From contig NZ_CP030051.1 in the NCBI RefSeq assembly GCF_004114975.1, positions 558,001-622,000 on the forward strand: a DNA stretch of 64,000 bases, given 5' to 3'. This document shows, piece by piece, positions 7,868 through 15,641 of the stretch; the first letter of the stretch is position 1, and every line of letters begins with the position of its first letter. The DNA comes from Bradyrhizobium guangdongense. Its GTDB lineage: Bacteria; Pseudomonadota; Alphaproteobacteria; Rhizobiales; Xanthobacteraceae. Below the pieces are notes generated by a model. That model was not told the DNA's origin. It ran no database searches and saw nothing but the letters and a program-made list of their open reading frames with translations. A program made the translations under genes and the position numbers.

Positions 7868-8587
7868 CTAGCCGAAACGGAAATCCAGCAGTTGAGCGTA
7901 AGATTGCAGCTCGATCAGATAACGATGCACGAGCGGTCCGTCACCCGCCATCGCCGCATGAGCGATCTCGCTGCTGCTGGCGATCGCGCCGTCGATCAGC
8001 CGCCGGAACTCGTTTCTCTCAGCGATGTCCGCCCGCGCCCAATCGTTGCAACGCTGCAGACGATCGCGCAGTACACCTGCCGCGGCGACGGTATCCCCGG
8101 CGTGTGCAGGTGCGGGCTGCTCGCCGAACCGAGTGGCTGCGATGCGCAACTTTTCCATGGCGGGCGCGATCTCGAAGACGCAGTCGCCGAGATCGTAGAG
8201 GCCGGACTGGCGTCGAAGCTGATGGAATGATTGGCGGAGCAGTTGCAGCTCGCGGCCGGCGGCGACATTGTCTCCGCTGTCCAGTGCGTGCGCGACGGCT
8301 CCAAGCCGCTCGCCGCCCCGGCTGAGAAATTCCGTCAGGGGTGCCGCCGTGTGAGGCGACGGGAAACTCGATGCATTTGTCTCGAGCCGCTTCCAGGCTG
8401 TCACCGCCTCCTCGGTCTCCATCTGCGCCAATGCGGTGTTTCCGGTTCGCGCGTAGCTCGCGGCCGTGCGCAGATTGGCCATGACAGGCTCCATCGCCGA
8501 CGCGAAATCCTTCGCGCCGTCGCTCTCGGCGCCCAACGCGAGCGTGCTCCAGGCCAGCAACGCCAAAAGCGCGATGATGCAGCGCAA
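7868..8587 (-). CDS. Unknown exported helical protein in the sox locus
   Basis: A 239-residue protein with a signal peptide (residues 1-20, MRCIIALLALLAWSTLALGA). The rest reads as an internal duplication of an alpha-helical bundle. Half one begins near residue 30 with SAMEPVMANLRTAASYA and half two near 140 with IAPAMEKLRIAATRFG. Each half ends in long amphipathic helices. There is no CxxCH, so it is not a cytochrome, though the four-helix look recalls cytochrome c-prime folds. Cysteines C136 and C180 are both in half two and could bridge or carry sulfur. It faces soxV (convergent) and shares a promoter gap with soxW (divergent). I do not recognise the family. A Sox accessory role is inferred from position only. 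Confidence 0.75.
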   Translation of the reverse strand: MRCIIALLALLAWSTLALGAESDGAKDFASAMEPVMANLRTAASYARTGNTALAQMETEEAVTAWKRLETNASSFPSPHTAAPLTEFLSRGGERLGAVAHALDSGDNVAAGRELQLLRQSFHQLRRQSGLYDLGDCVFEIAPAMEKLRIAATRFGEQPAPAHAGDTVAAAGVLRDRLQRCNDWARADIAERNEFRRLIDGAIASSSEIAHAAMAGDGPLVHRYLIELQSYAQLLDFRFG

Positions 8588-8604
8588 GATCGGAAATCCT
8601 TGTC

Positions 8605-8634
8605 ATATTCCTGTATTCGAATATCATAATAAAT
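8605..8634. promoter_or_regulatory. Candidate persulfide-repressor operator before soxW
   Basis: ATATTC (8605-8610), eight bases, GAATAT (8619-8624) form an exact inverted repeat in the divergent gap between the unknown helical protein and soxW. ATTC-N8-GAAT is, as I recall, the operator form for SqrR/BigR repressors. It overlaps ATATCATAATAAAT (8621-8634), which occurs identically before soxX. It is probably bound by one of the two two-cysteine ArsR proteins. Confidence 0.6.
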
Positions 8635-8674
8635 CTGGCGCAACTCGCAACATCCTCGAAGGCTGAAATTCCCG

Positions 8675-9256
8675 ATGTCTCTCAGCAGGTCGACGCGTCG
8701 TGGTTTTCTGGCATTAGCCTCTAGCGCCGCCCTGGCCGCGGGCCGCGGTGTGGCCGTGGCCGAGCCCGCGCTGGGAGATGACGGCCTCTATCACGAGCCT
8801 TGGTTCCTGCAGAGCTTCCTCGACCTGCGCGAGGACCTCGAGAGCGCTGCCGTTAACGGCAAGCGCCTCGTCATCATGTGGGAGCTGCGCGGTTGTCCCT
8901 ATTGCCGCGAAACGCATCTGGTGAATTTCGCCGATGCCGGCATTGCGAACTACATCCGCGACAATTTCGAAGTGCTCCAGCTCAACCTGATCGGGTCCCG
9001 TAAGGTTACGGATTTCGATCGTCAGGAGCTGTCCGAGAAGGACCTTGCCCAGAAATACGGGATCAGGTTCACCCCGACGTTTCAATTCTTTCCGCCGTCA
9101 TCCAGCGGCATCGAGGCGAAGGATTCGATGGCGCGGGAAGTCGCGCGAGCGCCCGGCTACCTGAAGCCGCAGCATTTTCTGGCGATGTTCCGTTTCGTGC
9201 GGGAGCGCGCCTATGAGCGCGGCTCGTTCAAGGATTTCCTCGCCTCCAGCGGCTAG
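8675..9256 (+). CDS. soxW: Periplasmic thioredoxin SoxW
   Basis: A 193-residue thioredoxin-fold protein. The N-terminus STRRGFLALASSAALAAG is a twin-arginine export signal. The active site is CPYC at residues 74-77 in MWELRGCPYCRETH, and the cis-proline loop is RFTPTFQFFP. SoxW is the periplasmic thioredoxin of sox clusters, thought to take electrons from SoxV. It is transcribed toward soxX with a 129-base gap that has its own promoter. It differs from SoxS in being longer and Tat-exported, so the locus has two thiol carriers. Clear RBS evidence is lacking, but this ATG is the one that keeps the complete Tat motif. Confidence 0.87.
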   Translation: MSLSRSTRRGFLALASSAALAAGRGVAVAEPALGDDGLYHEPWFLQSFLDLREDLESAAVNGKRLVIMWELRGCPYCRETHLVNFADAGIANYIRDNFEVLQLNLIGSRKVTDFDRQELSEKDLAQKYGIRFTPTFQFFPPSSSGIEAKDSMAREVARAPGYLKPQHFLAMFRFVRERAYERGSFKDFLASSG

Positions 9257-9280
9257 TCCCGTGTGGCCTGCAGATTTATC

Positions 9281-9321
9281 TTGACGACATCAAATATATG
9301 AACATATCATAATAAATGAAT
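9281..9321 (+). promoter_or_regulatory. Promoter and overlapping operator of soxXYZABCD
   Basis: A -35-like TTGACG (9281-9286) and a -10-like TATCAT (9305-9310) are 18 bases apart. The -10 is buried in ATATG-AA-CATAT (9296-9307) and in ATATCATAATAAAT (9304-9317), the 14-mer also found before soxW. Read as a degenerate repeat, ATATCA-N8-GAATAT ends at 9323. A repressor bound here would block the polymerase, so ArsR-type control of the structural sox operon is likely. Confidence 0.55.
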
Positions 9322-9385
9322 ATTACGGATCGTTGGATCCGTCGTCAACGAGGCGGGCGTCACCTCGCCATCAAGGGTAGGAAAC

Positions 9386-9829
9386 ATGCGGCGCTCGCTT
9401 GCTGCTGCGTTTGCTTTATGTCTGATGGTCGGAACCGTGTACGCGCAGGAGCCGATCAAGCTCGACGTCGTCAACGATTCCCTGCCGAAATCCCTGACCA
9501 GTTCGCCCGGCAATGCCGACGCCGGCAAGAAGGTGTTCCTGACCCGCACGCTCGGCAATTGCCTCGCCTGCCACCAGGTCACCAGCCTGAAATCCGAGGA
9601 ATTCCACGGCGAGTTTGGTCCGTCGCTCGACGGCGTCGCCGGCCGCTACAGCGAGGCGCAACTGCGCCTCATCGTCGCCGACCCCAAGCGCATCTTCACC
9701 GATACGGTCATGCCGGCGTTCTTCAAGAACGACGGCTTGAGCCGGGTGCGCCCGGAGTTCGTCGGCAAATCCATTCTGACGGCCTCGCAGGTCGAGGATG
9801 TCATCGCTTTTCTCAAAACGCTGAACTGA
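9386..9829 (+). CDS. soxX: Sulfur-oxidation c-type cytochrome SoxX
   Basis: A 147-residue exported monohaem cytochrome c. The signal peptide covers residues 1-20 (to VYA). The haem site is CLACH at 59-63 and the likely distal methionine is M109 in DTVMPAFF. With SoxA it forms SoxXA, which joins thiosulfate oxidatively to the cysteine of SoxY. It is the first gene of soxXYZABCD, and soxY follows after an 18-base gap carrying a GGCGAGGAGG ribosome site. The length and the GPSLDGVAGRYSEAQL segment are typical of SoxX. Confidence 0.95.
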   Translation: MRRSLAAAFALCLMVGTVYAQEPIKLDVVNDSLPKSLTSSPGNADAGKKVFLTRTLGNCLACHQVTSLKSEEFHGEFGPSLDGVAGRYSEAQLRLIVADPKRIFTDTVMPAFFKNDGLSRVRPEFVGKSILTASQVEDVIAFLKTLN

Positions 9830-9847
9830 CGGCGAGGAGGATCAGGA

Positions 9848-10300
9848 ATGAAAGCCATCAATCGACGGCAGGCATTTGCGCTTGGGGGCGGCTTCGTCAT
9901 GCTGACCCTGATGCCCATGGCGGCCGATGCCGAAGTGACGAACGACGCGGCGAAGTGGATCGAGAAGTTCACCGGCGGCAAGACGCCTGCCAAGGGCAAG
10001 ATTTCGCTCGATCTGCCCGAGATCGCGGAGAACGGCAACACCGTGCCGCTGTCGATCAACATCGAGAGCCCGATGACCGCGGAGTCCTACGTCAAGGACG
10101 TCATGATCATCGCGGACGGCAACCCGAATGCGGGCGTCGCGTCGCTGTCGTTCACGCCGCTGTCGGGCAAGGCGGAAGCATCGATCCGCATCCGGCTCGC
10201 GACCACGCAGAACGTGGTGGCGATCGCGAAGATGAGCGACGGATCGCTGTTTACGGAGCAGAAGACCGTGAAGGTCACCATCGGCGGCTGCGGCGGCTAA
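9848..10300 (+). CDS. soxY: Sulfur carrier protein SoxY
   Basis: A 150-residue periplasmic protein ending in the diagnostic swinging arm GGCGG (residues 146-150), whose C148 carries thiosulfate and sulfane sulfur through the Sox cycle. The N-terminus NRRQAFALGGGFVMLTL is a twin-arginine signal, so it probably travels folded with SoxZ, which lacks a signal. The beta-sandwich middle part is typical. soxZ starts 18 bases later after a GGAGAG ribosome site. There is a single SoxY here, unlike genomes with several copies. Confidence 0.96.
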   Translation: MKAINRRQAFALGGGFVMLTLMPMAADAEVTNDAAKWIEKFTGGKTPAKGKISLDLPEIAENGNTVPLSINIESPMTAESYVKDVMIIADGNPNAGVASLSFTPLSGKAEASIRIRLATTQNVVAIAKMSDGSLFTEQKTVKVTIGGCGG

Positions 10301-10318
10301 GGGCTCAGGAGAGAAAAG

Positions 10319-10645
10319 ATGGCAGACAAACCGCGCATCAAGCTTCCGAAGGAAGCGGCCAAGGGCGAGGTCATCCAGATCAAGACCCTGGTTTCGCACG
10401 TCATGGAATCCGGCCAGCGCAAGGACGCGCAGGGCAAGACCATTCCGCGCAAGATCATCAACAAGTTCGCCTGCGAGTTCAACGGCAAACCCGTTTTCTC
10501 CTGCGTGCTGGAGCCGGCGATCTCGGCCAATCCCTACATCCAGTTCGATGCCAAGGTGGACGAGGCCGGGACGTTCAAGTTCTCCTGGACCGACGACGAC
10601 GGCACGGTGATCGCAGCCGAAGAGAAGATTGCGCTCAAGGCCTGA
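10319..10645 (+). CDS. soxZ: SoxZ, partner of the SoxY sulfur carrier
   Basis: A 108-residue immunoglobulin-like protein with no signal peptide of its own, exported by riding on the Tat substrate SoxY. IKLPKEAAKGEVIQIKTLVSHVMESGQR and the C-terminal GTFKFSWTDDDGTV are family hallmarks. It forms the SoxYZ heterodimer, the platform to which sulfur intermediates are bound. It lies between soxY and soxA at operon spacing. The stop at 10643-10645 is 28 bases before the soxA ATG. Confidence 0.95.
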   Translation: MADKPRIKLPKEAAKGEVIQIKTLVSHVMESGQRKDAQGKTIPRKIINKFACEFNGKPVFSCVLEPAISANPYIQFDAKVDEAGTFKFSWTDDDGTVIAAEEKIALKA

Positions 10646-10673
10646 TGCGCGCGGCGCTTCGAGGGAGGGACGG

Positions 10674-11495
10674 ATGCTGCAACGATATGTTGGGCTCGCT
10701 GCCGCGGCCGTCGTGTTCGCGTCGGTCGTGACCTGCGCCTCCGCGCAGGAAGCCGAACGCAAGGGCATCCCGGCGCCGCCCGGGCACGTGTTCAAGACCA
10801 TCATCTCCGGCTACGAATTCCGCAGTAAGGAGACCCGTGCGCTACAGGACGACGACCTCGAAAATCCGGGCTTTCTGGCCGTCGAGCGAGCCGCCGACGT
10901 CTGGAAGAAAGCCGAGGGTAGTGAGGGCAAGTCCTGCATGAGCTGCCATGGCGAGGCCGAGACCAGCATGAAGGGCGTCGGCGCCGCCATGCCGAAATGG
11001 GACGACAAGCTGAAGAAGCCGGTCAATCTCGAACAGCGCATCAACATCTGCCGCACCGAGCACATGAAGGCGGAGCCCTGGAAATTCAAATCCCAGGAAC
11101 TGACCGACATGACGACGTTCGTGCGCTATCAGTCGCACGGCATGCCGGTGACGGTGAAGGCCGACGGCCCGATGTCGCCATGGTTCGAGCGCGGCAAGCA
11201 GATCTACTACACGCGGTTCGGCCAGCTCGATCTCGCCTGCGCCTCCTGTCACGAGCGCAACAACGGCAAGTTCATGCGCGCGGATTTTCTAAGCCAGGGC
11301 CAGACCAACGGCTTTCCGACCTACCGGCTGCGCGACCAGCGCCTGGTGCCGCTGCACGAGCGATTTGAGGGTTGCATGTTCGACGTGCGCGCCGAGCCGT
11401 TCAAGCCCTTGTCGGACGAGTTCCTTGCGCTCGAGCTCTACGTCGCCTGGCGGGGGATCGGATTGCCGGTCGAGACCCCCTCAGTGCGCAACTGA
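10674..11495 (+). CDS. soxA: Dihaem cytochrome SoxA (L-cysteine S-thiosulfotransferase)
   Basis: A 273-residue exported subunit of SoxXA. The signal peptide ends near residue 24 (CASA). Two haem sites are present, CMSCH at 88-92 and CASCH at 189-193, so this is the dihaem class. The catalytic cysteine is C234 in RFEGCMFDVRAEPF, which forms a persulfide haem ligand in known SoxA. The ATG at 10674 follows GAGGGAGG at good spacing. An in-frame TTG at 10629 would overlap soxZ and add a non-signal N-terminus, so it is rejected. SoxXA conjugates thiosulfate to SoxY. Confidence 0.96.
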   Translation: MLQRYVGLAAAAVVFASVVTCASAQEAERKGIPAPPGHVFKTIISGYEFRSKETRALQDDDLENPGFLAVERAADVWKKAEGSEGKSCMSCHGEAETSMKGVGAAMPKWDDKLKKPVNLEQRINICRTEHMKAEPWKFKSQELTDMTTFVRYQSHGMPVTVKADGPMSPWFERGKQIYYTRFGQLDLACASCHERNNGKFMRADFLSQGQTNGFPTYRLRDQRLVPLHERFEGCMFDVRAEPFKPLSDEFLALELYVAWRGIGLPVETPSVRN

Positions 11496-11522
11496 AGCGA
11501 TGAGCTTGCAGGAGTATTTCGC

Positions 11523-13214
11523 ATGATCTCACGGCGCGAATTCATCCAGGTGGCTGCGGCAACGGCGGCACTCTCGGCCGGTGTCGGCTCCGGCCTGGCC
11601 CGGGCGGTTGCCCAGCAGCGCCTGACCGAGAAGGAATTGCTGGCGTTCGAGCCGCTCGGCAACGTCACGCTGGTGCATGTGACCGACATTCACGGTCAGC
11701 TCATGCCGCTCTATTTCCGCGAACCGTCGACCAATCTCGGCGTCGGCGAAGCGAAGGGGCTGCCGCCGCACGTCACCGGAAAGGAGTTCCTCGCCCGCTT
11801 CGGTATCGCCCCGGGCTCGTCGGCGGCCTACGCTCTGACGTCGGAGGATTTCGAGGCGCTGGCCAAGAGCTACGGCCGGATCGGCGGTCTCGATCGTGCC
11901 GCCACCGTGATCAAGGCGATCCGCGCCGAGCGCGGCGACAAGGTCGCGCTGCTCGACGGCGGGGATACCTGGCAGGGTTCGTGGTCATCGCTGAAGACGC
12001 GCGGCCAGGACATGATCGACTGCATGGCGCTGCTCAAGCCCGACGCCATGACCGGCCATTGGGAGTTCACTTACGGCACCGAGCGCGTCAAGCAGGCGAT
12101 CGAGGGACTCGGCTTCCCGTTTCTCGGCCTCAACATCCGCGACGCCGAATGGAACGAGGCGGCGTTCGATGCCTCGACCATGATCGAGCGCGGGGGCGTC
12201 AAGATCGCGGTGCTCGGCCAGGCCTTCCCCTATACGCCGGTCGCCAATCCGCGCTGGATGATTCCGAACTGGTCGTTTGGCGTGCGCGAGGAGGATGTCC
12301 AGGCGCAGGTCGACAAGGCTCGCAAGAGCGGCGCGCAGCTCGTCGTGCTGCTCTCGCACAATGGCTTCGACGTCGATCGCAAGCTCGCAAACCGGGTCAA
12401 GGGCATCGATGTCATCCTGACCGGTCACACCCATGACGCGCTGCCGGAGGCGGTCAAGGTCGGTAAGACCCTGCTGATCGCATCGGGCTCGTCCGGCAAG
12501 TTCGTCTCGCGGCTCGATCTCGACGTCCGCGACGGCGAGGTCAAGGCTTTCCGGTACAAGCTCATCCCGCTGTTTTCCGACGTGATCACGGCGGATGCGG
12601 AGATGGCGGCCAAGATCGCCGAGGTGCGCAAGCCCTTCGCGTCGGAGCTGTCAAAGGTGCTCGGCAAGACGGAGTCGCTGCTGTACCGGCGCGGCAATTT
12701 CAACGGCACGTTCGATGATCTGATCTGCCAGGCGCTGATGCAGGAGCGTGATGCCGAGATCGCGCTGTCGCCGGGCTTCCGCTGGGGCACCAGCGTGCTG
12801 CCGGGGCAGGACATCACCTTCGAGGACGTCACCAACGCAACCGCGATCACCTATCCCGCAGTCTACCGCATGGGCATGACGGGTGCGCGATTAAAGGAGA
12901 TCGTCGAGGACGTCGCCGACAATCTCTTCAACGTCGATCCCTATTATCAGCAGGGCGGCGACATGGTGCGGATCGGCGGCCTGTCCTATGCGATCGATGT
13001 CACGAAGCCGCAAGGCAGCCGCATCTCGGACATGCAGATGCTCAAGACCGGCGCGCCGATCGACCCCGCCAGGGAATATCAGGTCGCCGGCTGGGCCAGC
13101 GTCAACGAAGGAACGGAAGGGCCGCCAATCTGGGAGGTCGTCGGCAATTATCTGACCCGACAGAAGGTGGTTCGCCTCGAACCCAACAGAGCCGTCAAAG
13201 TCACCGGAGCGTAA
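11523..13214 (+). CDS. soxB: Thiosulfohydrolase SoxB
   Basis: A 563-residue periplasmic di-manganese hydrolase that cuts the sulfonate from SoxY-bound thiosulfate as sulfate. The N-terminus SRREFIQVAAATAAL is a Tat signal. The metallophosphoesterase-type metal ligands are visible in order as VTDIHGQ (residues 53-59), LLDGGDTWQGS, GHWEFTYG, LSHNGFDVD and TGHTHDALPE. The C-terminal half is the 5'-nucleotidase-like domain, with DLICQALMQERDAEIALSPGFRWG. The length is normal. It is fifth in the operon, seven bases ahead of soxC. Confidence 0.96.
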   Translation: MISRREFIQVAAATAALSAGVGSGLARAVAQQRLTEKELLAFEPLGNVTLVHVTDIHGQLMPLYFREPSTNLGVGEAKGLPPHVTGKEFLARFGIAPGSSAAYALTSEDFEALAKSYGRIGGLDRAATVIKAIRAERGDKVALLDGGDTWQGSWSSLKTRGQDMIDCMALLKPDAMTGHWEFTYGTERVKQAIEGLGFPFLGLNIRDAEWNEAAFDASTMIERGGVKIAVLGQAFPYTPVANPRWMIPNWSFGVREEDVQAQVDKARKSGAQLVVLLSHNGFDVDRKLANRVKGIDVILTGHTHDALPEAVKVGKTLLIASGSSGKFVSRLDLDVRDGEVKAFRYKLIPLFSDVITADAEMAAKIAEVRKPFASELSKVLGKTESLLYRRGNFNGTFDDLICQALMQERDAEIALSPGFRWGTSVLPGQDITFEDVTNATAITYPAVYRMGMTGARLKEIVEDVADNLFNVDPYYQQGGDMVRIGGLSYAIDVTKPQGSRISDMQMLKTGAPIDPAREYQVAGWASVNEGTEGPPIWEVVGNYLTRQKVVRLEPNRAVKVTGA

Positions 13215-13220
13215 GAAGCG

Positions 13221-14492
13221 ATGTCGAAGATGGACAGTCCCCGGCAATCCCGTCGCAACTTCCTGGCCGCTGGGGCCGGTGTTGCCGCATCGGTGCTCGC
13301 CAAGCCCGCTCTTGCCGGCGCCGGCAATCCGGCCAACCAGCCCCCCAATGTCCCCGAATGGACCAAGGCACTCGGCGAAGGCGTCGCTGTACGCCCCTAT
13401 GGCAAGCCCTCGAAGTTCGAGAAGGACGTCGTCCGGCGCGACGTCGAATGGCTGACCGCCTCGCGCGAATCCTCGGTGAGCTTCACCCCGCTGCATGAGC
13501 TCGAAGGCATCATCACCCCGAACGGGCTCTGCTTCGAGCGGCACCACGGCGGGATCGCCGAGATCGATCCGGCCGATCATCGCCTGATGATCCACGGGAT
13601 GGTCGAGCGTCCGCTGATTTTGACGCTGGAGGAGCTGAAGCGCTATCCGCGCGTCAACCGCATCCACTTCATGGAGTGCGCGGCGAATTCGGGCATGGAG
13701 TGGCGCGGCGCGCAGCTCAATGGCTGCCAGTTCACCCACGGCATGATCCACTGCGTGCAGTACACCGGCGTGTCGCTGCGCACGCTGCTGGAAGAGGCCG
13801 GCGTCAAGACCAACGGCAAGTGGCTGCTGGTCGAGGGCGCCGATGCGGCGGCGATGGATCGCAGCCTGCCGATCGAGAAGGCGCTCGACGACTGCATCAT
13901 CGCCTACAAAATGAATGGCGAGGCGCTCTATCCCGAGCAGGGCTACCCGATGCGGCTCGTGGTGCCGGGCTGGCAGGGCAATCTCTGGGTCAAGTGGCTG
14001 CGCCGCATCAAGGTCGGCGACCAACCCTGGCATACCCGCGAGGAGACGTCGAAATATACGGACCTGCTGCCGAACGGCAAGGCACGCCGGTTCACCTGGT
14101 CGATGGACGCCAAGTCGGTGATCACGAACCCCAGCCCGCAGGCGCCGATCAAGCACGGCAAGGGCTTCACCATCGTGTCGGGTCTCGCCTGGAGCGGCAA
14201 CGGCAAGGTGAAGCGCGTCGACGTGTCGCTCGACGGCGGCCGCAACTGGTGGCCGGCGCGGATCGATGGTCCCGTGCTCGACAAGGCGCTGACGCGCTTC
14301 TACTACGAGTTCGACTGGAACGGCGAGCCGCTGCTGCTGCAATCGCGTGTGCAGGACGAAACCGGATACGTGCAGCCGAGCAAGGCCGAGCTGCGCAAGA
14401 TTCGCGGCGTCAACTCCATCTATCACAACAATGGCATCCAGACCTGGCACGTGCAGGCCAATGGTGAGGTCGAGAATGTCGAAGTCGCTTAA
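13221..14492 (+). CDS. soxC: Sulfane dehydrogenase subunit SoxC (molybdopterin)
   Basis: A 423-residue Tat-exported (SRRNFLAAGAGVAASVL) molybdenum enzyme of the sulfite oxidase family. The molybdenum ligand is C153 in FMECAANSG, and the C-terminal dimerisation domain starts near residue 310 (GKGFTIVSGLAWSGNGKVKRVDVSLDGG). With SoxD it oxidises the sulfane sulfur left on SoxY, allowing full oxidation to sulfate with no sulfur globules. Its presence predicts complete thiosulfate oxidation. soxD begins inside its last 17 bases, so the two are translationally coupled. Confidence 0.95.
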   Translation: MSKMDSPRQSRRNFLAAGAGVAASVLAKPALAGAGNPANQPPNVPEWTKALGEGVAVRPYGKPSKFEKDVVRRDVEWLTASRESSVSFTPLHELEGIITPNGLCFERHHGGIAEIDPADHRLMIHGMVERPLILTLEELKRYPRVNRIHFMECAANSGMEWRGAQLNGCQFTHGMIHCVQYTGVSLRTLLEEAGVKTNGKWLLVEGADAAAMDRSLPIEKALDDCIIAYKMNGEALYPEQGYPMRLVVPGWQGNLWVKWLRRIKVGDQPWHTREETSKYTDLLPNGKARRFTWSMDAKSVITNPSPQAPIKHGKGFTIVSGLAWSGNGKVKRVDVSLDGGRNWWPARIDGPVLDKALTRFYYEFDWNGEPLLLQSRVQDETGYVQPSKAELRKIRGVNSIYHNNGIQTWHVQANGEVENVEVA

Positions 14493-15168
14493 GTTCATTG
14501 CAGCTGCGCTGCTCGCTTGCGGGCTGAGCGCGCCGGCGCTCGCGCAACAGAAGGCGGACGCCAAGGGCGGGCCGCGCTACAACATCGGGCGCGCACCGAC
14601 CGCGGACGAGATCCGCGGCTGGGATATCGACGTGCGGCCCGACGGCCAGGGCCTGCCGGAGGGCAAGGGCACAGTTGCGCAGGGCGAAAAACTGTTCATG
14701 GACAATTGCTCGACCTGCCATGGCGAGTTCGGCGAGGGCAACGGCCGCTGGCCGGTGCTGGCCGGCGGCAAGGGCTCGCTGACCTCAGACAATCCGGTCA
14801 AGACGGTGGGCTCGTACTGGCCCTATGCGTCCACCGTGTTCGACTACGTCCGTCACGCCATGCCCTACGGCAATGCGGAGTCGTTTTCCGTCAACGAATA
14901 CTACGCGCTGGTCGCCTACGTCTTGTACCTGAACGACGTCGTCGCCGACCAGAATTTCGAGTTGACCAACAAGAACCTTGCCACGATCAAGATGCCGAAC
15001 GAGCAAGGCTTTGTGATGGACGACCGCGCCACCAGCGAGAAGTCCTTCTGGCAGAAGGACCCTTGCATGAAGGATTGCGTCGCGCCGGTGAAGATCACCG
15101 GGCGCGCCGCCGTTATCGACGTGACGCCTGAAGACGGCAAGGATGGGAAGCCGAGAGGCGTGGAGTGA
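14476..15168 (+). CDS. soxD: Short single-haem cytochrome subunit SoxD
   Basis: A 230-residue exported cytochrome c, partner of SoxC. The signal peptide covers residues 1-23 (to ALA). The haem site is CSTCH at 78-82, with GEGNGRWPVLAGG after it and a likely methionine ligand in RHAMPYG. Only one CxxCH is present, while Paracoccus SoxD is roughly 380 residues with two haems, so this is the short form missing the C-terminal cytochrome domain. A CMKDC pair near residue 198 could form a disulfide. The ATG at 14476 overlaps soxC by 17 bases. The longer upstream frame has no signal peptide. Confidence 0.93.
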   Translation: MSKSLKFIAAALLACGLSAPALAQQKADAKGGPRYNIGRAPTADEIRGWDIDVRPDGQGLPEGKGTVAQGEKLFMDNCSTCHGEFGEGNGRWPVLAGGKGSLTSDNPVKTVGSYWPYASTVFDYVRHAMPYGNAESFSVNEYYALVAYVLYLNDVVADQNFELTNKNLATIKMPNEQGFVMDDRATSEKSFWQKDPCMKDCVAPVKITGRAAVIDVTPEDGKDGKPRGVE

Positions 15169-15626
15169 GGACCGAAGCAAGCCGCCGTACGGCACTATGC
15201 GCGGCGTTTGCCGCCGGCTTGCTCATCGCAACCTTTCCGGCTTCGTCCCGGGCGGCCGAGCCGCACCGGCTCGCGCTGCAGATCAGCGACGACGACCTGG
15301 TCAAGATGCGCGCGGTCCTCGATGTTGCGGCCAACGTCTCGCGGCACTATTCGGGGCAGGGCGAGGACGTCGAGATCGTGGTCGTCGCTTTCAATGGCGG
15401 CCTCGACATGCTCCTCGATGACCGCTCGCCGGTGAAGGAGCGCCTGTTGAATTTTCTGAAATCGATGCCCAATGTGAGTTTCGTCGCCTGCGGCAACACG
15501 CTGGAGACACTGGCGGCGAAGGAGGGCACGCGACCGCCGCTGATCGAGGGCATCAGCGTCACCCAGGTCGGGGTTGCCGCGCTGATGAATCTGGCGGAAA
15601 AGAACTGGACGATCGTCCGTCCCTGA
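15165..15626 (+). CDS. Exported DsrE-like protein A
   Basis: A 153-residue protein starting at a GTG that overlaps the soxD stop by four bases. Its SRRTALCAAFAAGLLIATF N-terminus is an export signal, possibly Tat. The mature part has the DsrE/DsrF-like pattern HRLALQISDDDLVKMRAVLDVAANV, then VEIVVVAFNGGLDMLL, then MPNVSFVACGNTLETL, where C109 is in the place of the sulfur-binding cysteine of DsrE/TusD-type carriers. Cytoplasmic DsrE proteins relay persulfide sulfur, and an exported form next to SoxCD may relay sulfane sulfur to or from SoxYZ. The role is inferred. A second such gene lies at 16556. Confidence 0.78.
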   Translation: MRTEASRRTALCAAFAAGLLIATFPASSRAAEPHRLALQISDDDLVKMRAVLDVAANVSRHYSGQGEDVEIVVVAFNGGLDMLLDDRSPVKERLLNFLKSMPNVSFVACGNTLETLAAKEGTRPPLIEGISVTQVGVAALMNLAEKNWTIVRP

Positions 15627-15641
15627 GGAGGGGGCCCGCCG

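Noticed and set aside
10629..10673. Longer SoxA from TTG 10629
   Set aside because: It overlaps soxZ, has no signal peptide at its start, and ATG 10674 has a strong GAGGGAGG site.
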